DNA of 64,000 nucleotides from Geobacteraceae bacterium (GCA_024281055.1 JAMXLF010000033.1:62001-126000); one strand, 5' to 3'; counted from the first letter of the stretch, positions 16,531-25,857 are shown. Made by a program: numbers and translations. The notes: generated by a model from the sequence alone, not told the origin.

Positions 16531-17751
16531 CTAACGGACGTGCTCCTCCGGATAGGCACCGATACTGTGGATGGAAAGATCGGCCCCGGCGAATTCCTCT
16601 TCGTCGGAGAGCCTGATGCCGACGGTCTTGCTGAGAAGGCCGTAGACGACAAAGCCGCTGGCGAGGGCAAAAACAATGGCGCTGAGGCTGCCGAGGAGTT
16701 GCGAGACGAAGGTGACGCCTCCCATTCCCCCCAACTCCTTGAGGCCGAAAATGCCGGCGGCGATCCCGCCCCAGGAACCGATCACCCCATGAAGGGGCCA
16801 GACCCCGAGCACGTCGTCGATCTTCAGTTTTTCCTGCTCGATATGGAAACCGTAAACGAAGATGAGCGAAGCGATCCCGCCGGTAAGGAAGGCGGCAAGG
16901 GGGTGCATGATGTCGCTGCCTGCGCAGATGGAGATGAGTCCGGCGAGGGCACCGTTGTGGGCGAAACCGGGGTCGTTTTTCCCAGCCACAACGGCGAAGA
17001 GCACGCCGCCGATCATGGCGAGAAGGGAGTTGACCGCCACGAGGCCGGATATCTTGTCGAAATGGCCGGCGCTCATGACATTGAAGCCGAACCAGCCTAC
17101 CGCAAGGATCCAGGAACCGAGGGCGAGGAACGGGATGTTGCTGATGGGAATCGGGTGGGACTTGCCACGGACGTAACGCCCCATGCGCGGTCCAAGGATA
17201 AGGACTGCGGGCAGGGCGATCCAGCCGCCGATGGAATGTACGACCACCGACCCGGCATAGTCGTGGAACTCGGCACCGCCAATGCTCTTGAAGATATCCT
17301 GGAGCAGGGATGCGTTTTTCCCCCAGATGAGGGATTCGAAAAGGGGGTAGCTCAGGCCGGCAAAAATGGCGCCGGCGACTACCTGGGGCCAGAACTTGGC
17401 CCGTTCGGCGATCCCGCCTGAGATAATTGCCGGAATGCAGGCCGCAAAACAGAGGAGGAAGAAATAATGCACCAGGTCGTATCCCTGAGCGACATTCACG
17501 AGATCGCCTGCGGGTTTCAGGAATGAGATGCCATAAGCGAGGGGAAAGCCGATGAGGAAATAGAGGATGGTGGAAACCGACCAGTCGGTGAGGATCTTGA
17601 CAAAGGCGTTGACCTGGTTCTTTTGTCTGACCGTGCCCACCTCGAGAAAAGCGAAACCGGCGTGCATGGCGAAGACCATGACCGCACCCAGCATGAGAAA
17701 CAGCACGTCAGAGCTGTTCCGCAGGCTCGTCACCATTGACGCTGCGTCCAT
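16531..17751 (-). CDS. amtB: ammonium transporter
   Basis: A 406-residue channel of the Amt/Rh family with about eleven spans, normal length. It starts without an obvious cleavable signal. The twin pore histidines are seen in VVVHSIGG and WPLHGVIGSWGG, and family stretches FAACIPAIISGGIAERAKFW and VGWFGFNVMSAG are present. It imports ammonium under nitrogen limitation. A sigma-54 promoter lies about 60 bases upstream at 17811-17827, as expected for an NtrC-controlled gene. No glnK/glnB gene is adjacent, which is less common for amtB. Confidence 0.95.
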   Translation of the reverse strand: MDAASMVTSLRNSSDVLFLMLGAVMVFAMHAGFAFLEVGTVRQKNQVNAFVKILTDWSVSTILYFLIGFPLAYGISFLKPAGDLVNVAQGYDLVHYFFLLCFAACIPAIISGGIAERAKFWPQVVAGAIFAGLSYPLFESLIWGKNASLLQDIFKSIGGAEFHDYAGSVVVHSIGGWIALPAVLILGPRMGRYVRGKSHPIPISNIPFLALGSWILAVGWFGFNVMSAGHFDKISGLVAVNSLLAMIGGVLFAVVAGKNDPGFAHNGALAGLISICAGSDIMHPLAAFLTGGIASLIFVYGFHIEQEKLKIDDVLGVWPLHGVIGSWGGIAAGIFGLKELGGMGGVTFVSQLLGSLSAIVFALASGFVVYGLLSKTVGIRLSDEEEFAGADLSIHSIGAYPEEHVR

Positions 17752-17810
17752 ATTGTTTACCCCCGTTGGTAAATGTGTCTTTTACTCCATTGTGAAAGAC
17801 ATGCCGCTCT

Positions 17811-17827
17811 ATGCAACCTCTTTGCCA
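17811..17827 (-). promoter_or_regulatory. sigma-54 promoter of amtB
   Basis: On the minus strand TGGCAA-AGAGG-TTGCAT gives the -24 GG and -12 GC elements at the required spacing. Transcription would start near 17799, 48 bases before the amtB ATG. The match to the TGGCAC-N5-TTGCW consensus is nearly complete. Confidence 0.8.
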
Positions 17828-17948
17828 TACTGCTAACGTGCTGGAATTGCATAGTTTACCTAAAAAGCGGTAGCCAGAATGAGGGATGTCATGCATAAAT
17901 TAGCGGCGCAACTGCCTAAATGCTAGGCAATGTGACCGGAAATAGTAG

Positions 17949-17978
17949 TTGACGGAGTCCGGTACGACAAGGTAAATT
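17949..17978 (+). promoter_or_regulatory. candidate sigma-70 promoter of the deacetylase operon
   Basis: TTGACG (17949-17954) and TAAATT (17973-17978) are 18 bases apart, giving a start near 17985 and a leader of about 43 bases before the TTG start codon at 18028. Confidence 0.5.
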
Positions 17979-18027
17979 CAGATATTAAGGGGTTTTAAAC
18001 GCTTTTGTTGACGGCAGGGTTCAGGAA

Positions 18028-19170
18028 TTGCACGGTAAGACCGCCCTTATTTATTCCAGCGATTTCGGCCGTTACAGTTACGGCACCGATCATCCTTTCA
18101 AGGTGCAACGTTATCAGCTCGCCTTCGAGTTGATGCAAGCATACGGGCTTGTTGCGCTTCCCGGCGCAGACGTCGTCGAATCCCGGCCGATCGAGGAGGA
18201 CACGCTCCTTACCTTCCATTCTCCCGATTATCTTGCGCGTCTCAGGGAGTTCAGCGCCTCGGACGTGCCGCGGGCCGACTTCCGCTACGGCCTTGGTGAT
18301 GTGGAGAATCCGGTATTTCGGGGCCTCTATGACTGGGCGCTGCGCGGGACCGCCGGTACCGTGGAAGCGGCACGTCTTGTTACCGAAAATGGTTACGCTG
18401 TCGCCTTCAATCCTGCTGGGGGATGGCATCATGCCCACCGGGCCAAGGCATCGGGCTTCTCCTACCTGAACGATGCGGTCATCGCCATCAATTGGCTCAT
18501 CGCCAGGGGAAAGCGGGTGGTCTACCTCGATATCGACGCCCATCATGGTGACGGCGTGCAGGAGGCATACTACGATACTGACCGGGTGTTGACTATTTCC
18601 ATCCATGAGAGCGGGATCTATTTTTTCCCGGGAACCGGCTTTGAGCACGAAACCGGAACCGCTGCGGGGAAAGGTTACTCGGTCAATGTGCCGCTCCTTG
18701 AGCATGCAGACGACGCCCTCTTCATGAAGGCGTTCGATGAAGTTGCCTTCCCGCTCATTGCCGTGTACAACCCCGATGTGCTGGTAACCCAACTGGGTGC
18801 CGATACTTTCCGCACCGATCCCCTGACCCGCCTGGAGATCACCACCCACAGCTATACCTACATCCTCCGCAAACTGAAGGCGCTCAAGATCCCCTGGGTC
18901 GCCGTGGGTGGGGGTGGGTATGACAACGTTAATGTGGCGCGGGCCTGGACCATCGCTTGGGCGGTGATGAACGGGGTGGAACTGCCGTCTCGACTCCCTG
19001 CCTCCTTTGTGAAGATTATTGAGGAGATGGGCTTTCCGAACAAAATGCTTTTCGATGCCATGCACTGGGCAGAGGAGGATGACCGCAACCGGGCGCTCGA
19101 TGCCGTGGAGAAGAGTATCGCGGCCATCAGAAAAACGGTTTTCCCCCTGATGTTGGAACGTCATGGCTAA
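18028..19170 (+). CDS. histone-deacetylase-family protein (AcuC-like)
   Basis: A 380-residue zinc-dependent deacetylase of the arginase-deacetylase fold. The active site is complete: the His-His relay in GWHHAHRAKASG (about 133-144), the zinc Asp/His in DIDAHHGDGVQ (about 169-179), the third zinc Asp in LGADTFRTDPL, and the transition-state Tyr in GGGGYDN. Bacterial relatives deacetylate acetyl-lysine (AcuC acting on acetyl-CoA synthetase) or acetylpolyamines. The start is a TTG at 18028 with AGGG upstream. Its last 8 bases overlap the next gene, so the two are translationally coupled. Confidence 0.88.
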   Translation: MHGKTALIYSSDFGRYSYGTDHPFKVQRYQLAFELMQAYGLVALPGADVVESRPIEEDTLLTFHSPDYLARLREFSASDVPRADFRYGLGDVENPVFRGLYDWALRGTAGTVEAARLVTENGYAVAFNPAGGWHHAHRAKASGFSYLNDAVIAINWLIARGKRVVYLDIDAHHGDGVQEAYYDTDRVLTISIHESGIYFFPGTGFEHETGTAAGKGYSVNVPLLEHADDALFMKAFDEVAFPLIAVYNPDVLVTQLGADTFRTDPLTRLEITTHSYTYILRKLKALKIPWVAVGGGGYDNVNVARAWTIAWAVMNGVELPSRLPASFVKIIEEMGFPNKMLFDAMHWAEEDDRNRALDAVEKSIAAIRKTVFPLMLERHG

Positions 19171-20011
19171 GCTTGTCGGCAACGAACAGCTCCGTGATGC
19201 GCGTGGGAAACCGCTGCACAGTCTGAGCGACATCAACGGCCTTGACGTATCGGCAAAGGAACTGATTTACGGCAGACTCATTCCACCGCGCCTGTATGAC
19301 ATGTTTGGAATCGACCCGGAAACGTTCCTCGGCACAGACGGAGAGCGCAAGGTCGGCTTCATCGCACCGGCAGGTCTGGGCCTGCTCCGTATCGAGGTGC
19401 GGCTCAATTCCGAGGACCGGGACCCGGTCTTTTTTCTCGACCTGGCCGACACCCACTACCGACAGATGGAACTTGCCTTCTGCATCATCGGCGATCCCGC
19501 TGCGCCCAGGTTCGATGTGGACCGGGACAGCACCGGGCGTGATAACTGTTTTGCAACCCTCGGGCGCAACATCCCCGAAGAACTGCGGGCCATGGCAGCG
19601 GGACTCTTTCCCAACCAGACGCGCCGTGGCCTCAAGCTCTTCGCGGAATTCTTTCCGCTCTTCGAACGGTTCGTGGACAGTCTTGGAATCGAAATGATCC
19701 TGGCCGAGCCCCTTACCTACGATAACGCCATCCGTTATGAAAAGTACGGCTTCGACTATCTGACGGGAAAGCGGCTGATGCAGGAAATCAACGAAGGCTT
19801 CCGGCCGGGAGGGGCTCTCTACTGCCGCCTTGACGGCACGACGCCATTCCGGGTGCCCGGACAGGAGCGGACGGTGCGAGGGAGAAGCTGGGCTATCCAT
19901 GACGGCATTCTCGATGAGCCGTGGGATGAAATCCGCATATACAAGATGGTGGGAGAGCATGCCGGCATCAATACCTTCCCGGAACGGGAAAACGAGGAGG
20001 ATCAGCCATAA
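19163..20011 (+). CDS. conserved protein of unknown function, coupled to the deacetylase
   Basis: A 282-residue soluble protein with no firm family. Residues about 180-200 read AEPLTYDNAIRYEKYGFDYL, which resembles the last motif of GNAT acetyltransferases (Asn ... Tyr-x-Lys-x-Gly-Phe), but the acetyl-CoA loop (R/Q-x-x-G-x-G/A) is not clear. Its ATG lies inside the end of the deacetylase gene in another frame (8-base overlap) and 5 bases separate its stop from the TPR gene. An acetyl-transfer or binding role is a speculation from the motif and context. Confidence 0.6.
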   Translation: MAKLVGNEQLRDARGKPLHSLSDINGLDVSAKELIYGRLIPPRLYDMFGIDPETFLGTDGERKVGFIAPAGLGLLRIEVRLNSEDRDPVFFLDLADTHYRQMELAFCIIGDPAAPRFDVDRDSTGRDNCFATLGRNIPEELRAMAAGLFPNQTRRGLKLFAEFFPLFERFVDSLGIEMILAEPLTYDNAIRYEKYGFDYLTGKRLMQEINEGFRPGGALYCRLDGTTPFRVPGQERTVRGRSWAIHDGILDEPWDEIRIYKMVGEHAGINTFPERENEEDQP

Positions 20012-20016
20012 ACAAC

Positions 20017-20967
20017 ATGAATTACCATGAATCGACGCCGCTGGCCGGCATCCGATACTATACTCCTCCCGAAGACGCTGTTCTGTCGGCGTTTGACGGC
20101 AGGGTCAAGATTCCCTATGGGGATTTGCCCATACCGCTCCTGGAACTGGATTTCAACGCGCTTGGCGGCGCTCAGCCTTCCTATGATGCGATCGGGCGTG
20201 GGATCTACCAAGCGTTGCGGATGAATCCGGACTGCTCTTTTGCGGAGCGCTACGCGTACCTCCTGAAAGAAGCCTACCCTCACTTCGTTGCGGAGCTGGC
20301 GAACCATATCGTCATGCTCGACAAAAAAGACGTGGACATCGCGTATCTCGATCGCAAGATCACCTGTTTGAAGATCTTCGCTCTCATCGAACAGGGAAAT
20401 CCCCATTTCCCGCTGGAAATCGGGTTGGCTCTGATGGAGAAAGGGATGGATCTGTCCACCCTCGATTCGGTCACCGCGTCACTCTACCAGGCGGAAGAGT
20501 TCCTGCAGCGCGCGCTTGAGCTTTCTCCCGCTTCGGTGCCTGCCCGGCACCACCTGGGGGAAGTATCCTATCTTCTGGGAAAATATGATGCCGCCACCTG
20601 TCTGTGGCGTGGCATACTGGCAGCCTTGCCAGGCGATGAAGCGGTAAAGCTTGAAGAGCGTCTAGGCAGGATGGCCGAGGGTAATGTGCCGCGAGTGCCG
20701 GTGGTCGATTATCTCGAGGCGGTCGGTGCGGCCTTCAGCTGCTATCAGCGGAATGAATGGGAAGAGGCGGCTGCCATTCTCCACGATGTTCTTAATGACG
20801 GGGTTTTCCGGACAGAATTTTCCCTGCCGGATCTCTGGCATGTACTGGGCCTTTGCTGCGCCAGGCTGATGATGCCGCACTATGCCGAAGAATATCTTCG
20901 GCAGGCGCTGGAACTCGACCCCAGCCGTGAGGATGTCCGGCAGGCGCTGGAAGATCTTAACAAATGA
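20017..20967 (+). CDS. TPR-repeat protein
   Basis: A 316-residue soluble protein. The C-terminal half has recognisable tetratricopeptide repeats (LYQAEEFLQRALELSPASVP, HHLGEVSYLLGKYDAATCLW, and WHVLGLCCARLMMPHYAEEY ending RQALELDPSRED). The N-terminal half is helical and unrecognised. TPRs are protein-binding scaffolds, so it may bring partners to the deacetylase encoded two genes upstream. It overlaps a tiny membrane-protein frame at its stop codon. Confidence 0.75.
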   Translation: MNYHESTPLAGIRYYTPPEDAVLSAFDGRVKIPYGDLPIPLLELDFNALGGAQPSYDAIGRGIYQALRMNPDCSFAERYAYLLKEAYPHFVAELANHIVMLDKKDVDIAYLDRKITCLKIFALIEQGNPHFPLEIGLALMEKGMDLSTLDSVTASLYQAEEFLQRALELSPASVPARHHLGEVSYLLGKYDAATCLWRGILAALPGDEAVKLEERLGRMAEGNVPRVPVVDYLEAVGAAFSCYQRNEWEEAAAILHDVLNDGVFRTEFSLPDLWHVLGLCCARLMMPHYAEEYLRQALELDPSREDVRQALEDLNK

Positions 20968-20975
20968 GGACATTC

Positions 20976-21074
20976 ATGTTCGGATACAGTATAGCCGACT
21001 GGATTTTCATAGTCGGGGTGTTGGCGGTGATTTTCGTCTGCGTCGCGGTAAGTGACATGAGGAAGAAGAAATAA
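20976..21074 (+). CDS. tiny single-span membrane protein
   Basis: A 32-residue frame (start ATG 20976; ATG 20964, overlapping the TPR stop, would add four residues). It has a short N-terminus, one hydrophobic span (DWIFIVGVLAVIFVCVAV) and a basic cytosolic tail (SDMRKKK), the build of small bacterial membrane peptides. It is the last gene of the deacetylase-TPR group. Function unknown; expression not shown by sequence. Confidence 0.5.
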   Translation: MFGYSIADWIFIVGVLAVIFVCVAVSDMRKKK

Positions 21075-21221
21075 CCCGTGTCGCTGGCCCAAGCACAGTC
21101 AGGTGCACTGCCAATAACACCGGCGCGCTGGCGGCTATTCAGCCTCTCGAGCGATGAAACTTGCCATAGCGATCGCAAGTTGCTAGAATTTTCAGATCCA
21201 ATTCGCCGCGGCGAGGTTGCC

Positions 21222-21665
21222 ATGATGGATATTGACGAAAACGAGATACGCCGCCCCTTGGGCCTGACTCTTCTGACCGGACTTTACCTGTTTTTCTTTC
21301 TCGTATCGGCGTCCACTTTCGGGAATCCTTTTCCGTTCCTCGGAAAGATCTACGAAGGATCCGCCGCCAAGCTGCTGGTCTTTGTCGACAGCCTCGTCTG
21401 CCTCTATCTGTTCCTGGGAATCCTGAAACGGCAGCTCCTTACCTGGTACCTCGTGCTTTGCTACAATTTCTTCGAGATTGTCAACACTGTCGTCAACCTT
21501 AAATTCATCTCTTTGGCAGAGCTTGAGCAAATCGCCGGCGGCCGCGTGAATCGCGAGGCCCTGTTTACCAATAACGTCGCTGCGGCGCTCGGCATTCTGC
21601 TCCTTACCCAGTTTATCTATCGTCATAAAGACTACTTCACAAGCAGACAGAAATATCTTTTCTGA
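21222..21665 (+). CDS. membrane protein of unknown function
   Basis: A 147-residue inner-membrane protein with about four spans (LGLTLLTGLYLFFFLVSA, LLVFVDSLVCLYLFLGIL, LLTWYLVLCYNFFEIVNTVV and NNVAAALGILLLTQFIYR). It is similar in general layout to small DUF2569-type proteins but I cannot assign a family. The start at 21222 follows GCGAGG; an upstream frame to 21078 has no membrane character and a different composition. Confidence 0.65.
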   Translation: MMDIDENEIRRPLGLTLLTGLYLFFFLVSASTFGNPFPFLGKIYEGSAAKLLVFVDSLVCLYLFLGILKRQLLTWYLVLCYNFFEIVNTVVNLKFISLAELEQIAGGRVNREALFTNNVAAALGILLLTQFIYRHKDYFTSRQKYLF

Positions 21666-21751
21666 CATCTACCTTGGCCACTCTCTGCTTGCAACCTCAT
21701 CCCTATGTCTGGTATCATTAACACCATTTCAGAGTCAATCAGGATAGTCTC

Positions 21752-22627
21752 GTGTTTCTGCAATCCCTTATGAATCACAAGAAGGCCAATGGCCTGTTCG
21801 ACAAGCTCATGCACGGGTTGACCGGTTCAATTCTGCAGTCCGGGGAATCGGAATGCCGCATCGATCTGGGAGAAACCCGTGGAGTCGGTATTCGCGTGGA
21901 CGGTCTCAACAAGTTTTACAGCGACCACCATGTCCTCAAGGATATACGCCTTGAGATTCTCGCCGGAGAGACCTTTTGCATTATCGGACCCTCAGGCACC
22001 GGTAAAAGCGTCCTGCTCAAACATATCGTCAAGCTGGAAATACCCGATAGCGGCGAAATATACATCGACGATCATCCCATGTTCAATCCGCAGCATGGGG
22101 ACATCGCCAAGGATTACCGCTACAGTATGGTGTTCCAGTCTTCGGCGCTGTTCAACTCGCTGACAGTGGGTGAAAATGTCGGGCTCTGGCTCCGGGAAAA
22201 ACGCATCTGCAAGGAAGCCAGGATCAGGGAGATCATCCGGGAAAAGCTGGCGCTCGTGGGCCTGGAAGGGACCGAAGATCTCCGCACTGACGAGCTTTCC
22301 GGCGGCATGAAAAAGAGGGTCGCCATTGCCCGTTCGCTGGCAATGAACCCGGACCTCATCCTTTATGACGAACCGACCGCGGAACTCGATCCGGTAACTA
22401 CCGATGAGCTGGCCAATACCATTCTCAAGTTGAAGGAAACCACGAAGAACACTACGGTCATCGTCACACACGACCTGAACTTTGCCCTCTATATTTCCGA
22501 CCGGATCGCCATGATGCATGACGGGAAAATCATCGAAATCGGTACGCCGCTGGAAATCAAAAACAGCCAGAATCCGATCGTGAAGGGTTTCATCTATACG
22601 ACCACCAAGGGGATCAAGGGTGAGTAG
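21752..22627 (+). CDS. MlaF-type ABC transporter ATPase
   Basis: A 291-residue ATP-binding subunit with an N-terminal extension of about 45 residues. Walker A GPSGTGKS (about 86-93), the Q-loop VFQSSALF, signature LSGGMKKR, Walker B LILYDEPTAELD and the switch His in VTHDLN are all intact. The sequence type is that of MlaF/Ttg2A, the ATPase of phospholipid-trafficking (mce) transporters in the envelope. No permease or mce-domain partner gene is adjacent, so it is an orphan here. GTG 21752 has AGGA upstream; ATG 21770 is an alternative. Confidence 0.85.
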   Translation: MFLQSLMNHKKANGLFDKLMHGLTGSILQSGESECRIDLGETRGVGIRVDGLNKFYSDHHVLKDIRLEILAGETFCIIGPSGTGKSVLLKHIVKLEIPDSGEIYIDDHPMFNPQHGDIAKDYRYSMVFQSSALFNSLTVGENVGLWLREKRICKEARIREIIREKLALVGLEGTEDLRTDELSGGMKKRVAIARSLAMNPDLILYDEPTAELDPVTTDELANTILKLKETTKNTTVIVTHDLNFALYISDRIAMMHDGKIIEIGTPLEIKNSQNPIVKGFIYTTTKGIKGE

Positions 22628-22684
22628 CGGTCTGCCCGTGATGACGGGTGACAGCCAGCGCTCCATGAAAGGAGGGTCAGAACT

Positions 22685-23683
22685 GTGACACGACTTCGCG
22701 CCCACTTATTAGTTGTTTGCGTCCTTTCCCTATTAGCTGGTGCGTGCGCCGGTCTCAAGCAAAGCAAGCCGATTCTTCCCGTCAGGGAATATGAAAAGAT
22801 GATCGTCGGCAGGCTGGATGCCGACTATGTGGGAACCGACAACTGCGTTGCACGATGTCACAAGCACGATAAAATCACTGACGACTTCAAGCACAGTGTC
22901 CATGGCGAGCAGATCAAGCAGGAAACCGGGCTTCCCCTGGTCAACTGCGAGTCGTGTCACGGCCCGGGGAGCCTGGCCATTGCCGGTATCGGCGACGACG
23001 TCGCACTCAACGACCGTGAGGGGAAAAAGTGCAATACGAGCACATTCCTCGACATAAAGAATCTCCCGCCCCAGGCCCAATCCCTGATTTGCCTCAAGTG
23101 CCACTCTGCTGCATCCATCCCGGCCCTTGCTCACTGGAATGCCAGCCCCCATGCCCTCAATGACGTAAGCTGTTTTGATTGCCATAAGCTTCACCAGGGA
23201 CCGCAGCAGAAGGTGAGCCGGGATGAGATGGCGGAACTCTGCTACGGGTGTCACCCGGAGGTGAAAGCGCAAAACCGCCTTTTCTCCCATCATCCCGTCA
23301 TGGAAAAGAAAATGGCCTGTGACGATTGTCACGATCCTCACGGCTCGGTGCAGGACAACCTTCTCAGGGGCTCGACCCCCAAGGAGACCTGTACCAGGTG
23401 TCATATGGAGAAGCAGGGGCCATTCGTCTACGAACATGCCGATGTTACGGAGAACTGCGCTAACTGCCACTCTCCCCACGGTTCCGTCAATAATTACCTC
23501 CTTAATGCGGCGATGCCGTTTCTCTGCCTGCAGTGCCATGCAGGGCATATCCTGGATACCACACCCACCACACCCGGCGTAAAGCAGCTCTTCACCAATC
23601 GCTGTACGGATTGTCATTCCCAGATCCACGGTACCGACATCCCGGTTCCCGCCATCACCGGTCCCGGGACCATGCGGCAGTAA
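22685..23683 (+). CDS. decaheme c-type cytochrome (MtrA/DmsE-like)
   Basis: A 332-residue exported cytochrome with nine canonical CxxCH heme sites (CESCH, CLKCH, CFDCH, CYGCH, CDDCH, CTRCH, CANCH, CLQCH, CTDCH) plus one non-canonical CVARCH (C-x3-CH) at residues 54-59, giving ten hemes if the latter is loaded. The signal region is residues 1-22 with Cys21 as a possible lipid anchor. The pattern of paired CDPHG/CSPHG motifs matches MtrA/DmsE periplasmic electron carriers. It has a strong AAAGGAGG site. The barrel gene follows 37 bases later, pointing to electron transfer across the outer membrane. Confidence 0.9.
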   Translation: MTRLRAHLLVVCVLSLLAGACAGLKQSKPILPVREYEKMIVGRLDADYVGTDNCVARCHKHDKITDDFKHSVHGEQIKQETGLPLVNCESCHGPGSLAIAGIGDDVALNDREGKKCNTSTFLDIKNLPPQAQSLICLKCHSAASIPALAHWNASPHALNDVSCFDCHKLHQGPQQKVSRDEMAELCYGCHPEVKAQNRLFSHHPVMEKKMACDDCHDPHGSVQDNLLRGSTPKETCTRCHMEKQGPFVYEHADVTENCANCHSPHGSVNNYLLNAAMPFLCLQCHAGHILDTTPTTPGVKQLFTNRCTDCHSQIHGTDIPVPAITGPGTMRQ

Positions 23684-23719
23684 CGGCAGCGCGAATTCTC
23701 GCTTCAAAGGAGCCTGAAG

Positions 23720-25834
23720 GTGACAAGTTGTCGTGACATTTTCTGCAAGGTGGCGGTGGTAAAGGTTCTCGTACTGCTCCTGGTGTCGCATGCCTTCGGC
23801 CAGGAACAACCCGTGGATACAACCAGGGAGGATTCACCCGCAACCGAAATCAGGGTCGAGGATAAGGCAGAGCAGGAGGATGTCGCCATCGAAGGGGAAG
23901 AAGCGCCGAAACTGGAAACTCACACCATTCTCGGAGGCTTTTCGGGTTATAGGTTTTTGTCTATCAATTCGTTCGGCGGGAGAGCCGCGCCCTATGACTA
24001 TCTCCATTCAAGCCCGGTTGGTGGTGTCTTCGTCAACAGCCTCGGCAAAGACCTCAAATTCAGCGTAGACGGTGCTTACACCAATGAAAAGGATTACTAC
24101 GGTGATCTCCTTTTTGATTATGCCGGCTACTACCGCGTCCACCTGCGGACCGAATCCTTTTTTCACAACCTGTCTCACGAACTGCTGTTTTCACCCGCAT
24201 TTCAGCTACCCCCGACCAACGCAACCTATACTCCGGTCGATCTGGACCCGGCAGGCAGATACGGCATCCGGACAGAACAGGACACCGCCGCGTTTCGCGT
24301 GAAACTCCACGATTTCCCGATGCACTTGAATCTCGGGTACTGGCGCATGTTAAAGGAAGGGAACAAGCAACTTATCTTTGCCAACCAGTCTTTTGAGGCA
24401 ACGACCAACTTTATCAATGCCACTAATCGAGCAATCGATCAGCAGACCCACGAGGGGGCCATCGGGTTCGATGCCCATCTGGGTTACGTGGATGTCATTT
24501 ACGATTTCAAAATCAGGCAGCTCGATAACCAGGCATCGACGCCCTTGGCCCAGTTCATGGCACTATCTGATTTGGCAGGGAACATCGTCAGGAATGCCGG
24601 ATTCCAGCAGCATAACGAATATCCGGACAGCCGCTTGATTTCAAATACCATCAAGCTCCATACATCCCTCTCCGGCGGACTTGTCGGAGCTGCTTCCTAC
24701 ACATACGGCAAACGGGAGAACCTTTCCAACCTTACGGACATCAGAGGTGCGAACCAGGCGGTAACTACGTTCCAGAACGTGGCAGGAGACATGACCTATA
24801 CGCCATGCGGGGAGTTCTCTCTGGCATTGAAATACAGGAGACAGCAGGTGGATAACGACAACCCCACGACTCTGGTCAGTCTTTTTGCCGTTTCGCCGCT
24901 GGTTGCTGCCCGGCCGTCCATCGATACCGCCAAGGATACTATGACCGCCACTTTGTCGCTGCGACCCGTCAAGCTTCTGACCCTTAAGGGCGAATTCAAG
25001 GGAGAATTTCTCCATCGCGACAACGTATCCGCTGTTCAATCTGCATCCAGTTGGTATCTGCCCGAGAATACCGACCGTTACACAGGCACCTTTTCTATCC
25101 TGAGTCGCCCGCTTTCTGGGCTCAGGTTCAAGGCACTCTATTCTTACAGCACCACTGTTCACCCCTCCTATGGCACTTCCTTTGCCGATAGGAATGAAGG
25201 GCAATTCCTGATAACTTACAACAAGACGGGCACATGGGGAGTGACGGCAAATTATCGGACACGGCGGGACAGCGATGGCGAGATGAGCAAAAACACTATA
25301 GTTTCGGTCAATCCCCTTGAATACTCGCCATACTTCGCACCATTGGGAAGAGGACAATCAACGGACAATGCTACGGCAAGCATTTGGTTTGCGCCCTTGA
25401 ACAAACTGATTATAACCGGCAGTTATGGTTTCCTGCGGAGCAGCGTTGATCAAGCGGTTCTCTTTACTGTTATCAACCCGGCGATTGCTGACGCGACCAA
25501 TTACACCAACCAGGCACAGATCTATTCCCTCAATTTCGCATATCAGTTGAACGAGCGACTCGACCTGTCACTGTTTCTCCAACAGGTGCGTTCCTTCGCC
25601 GAATTTTCACCCCAGTTTATCGTCGTGAACGGGACGACGAATACTGCCGGCATCAACCTGATTTCCCGCACCAATACCGTTGAAAGCTCCCTTTCTATGC
25701 GGGCTCATTACCAAATTACCAAGAATATCTCCTGTGCGGTCGATTACACTTACAGGGATTATGACGAGAAAAATACGACGTTTTTTAACGGGAGCGTGAA
25801 CAGTGTCATTGCCTACCTGTCGGCAAAATGGTAG
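23720..25834 (+). CDS. outer-membrane beta-barrel, MtrB/PioB-like partner of the cytochrome
   Basis: A 704-residue exported protein. A signal peptide (about 1-27, ending HAFG) is followed by an acidic, disordered linker (about 30-65) and about 640 residues of alternating amphipathic strands rich in Tyr, Asn and Thr, ending with Trp as barrels often do (SVIAYLSAKW). Size and position after a decaheme cytochrome fit the porin of a porin-cytochrome conduit. The CxxC seen near the N-terminus of classical MtrB is not found in the mature part. GTG 23720 has AAGGAG upstream. Confidence 0.75.
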   Translation: MTSCRDIFCKVAVVKVLVLLLVSHAFGQEQPVDTTREDSPATEIRVEDKAEQEDVAIEGEEAPKLETHTILGGFSGYRFLSINSFGGRAAPYDYLHSSPVGGVFVNSLGKDLKFSVDGAYTNEKDYYGDLLFDYAGYYRVHLRTESFFHNLSHELLFSPAFQLPPTNATYTPVDLDPAGRYGIRTEQDTAAFRVKLHDFPMHLNLGYWRMLKEGNKQLIFANQSFEATTNFINATNRAIDQQTHEGAIGFDAHLGYVDVIYDFKIRQLDNQASTPLAQFMALSDLAGNIVRNAGFQQHNEYPDSRLISNTIKLHTSLSGGLVGAASYTYGKRENLSNLTDIRGANQAVTTFQNVAGDMTYTPCGEFSLALKYRRQQVDNDNPTTLVSLFAVSPLVAARPSIDTAKDTMTATLSLRPVKLLTLKGEFKGEFLHRDNVSAVQSASSWYLPENTDRYTGTFSILSRPLSGLRFKALYSYSTTVHPSYGTSFADRNEGQFLITYNKTGTWGVTANYRTRRDSDGEMSKNTIVSVNPLEYSPYFAPLGRGQSTDNATASIWFAPLNKLIITGSYGFLRSSVDQAVLFTVINPAIADATNYTNQAQIYSLNFAYQLNERLDLSLFLQQVRSFAEFSPQFIVVNGTTNTAGINLISRTNTVESSLSMRAHYQITKNISCAVDYTYRDYDEKNTTFFNGSVNSVIAYLSAKW

Positions 25835-25857
25835 GTTAATTTTTCGCGGATAAATTC

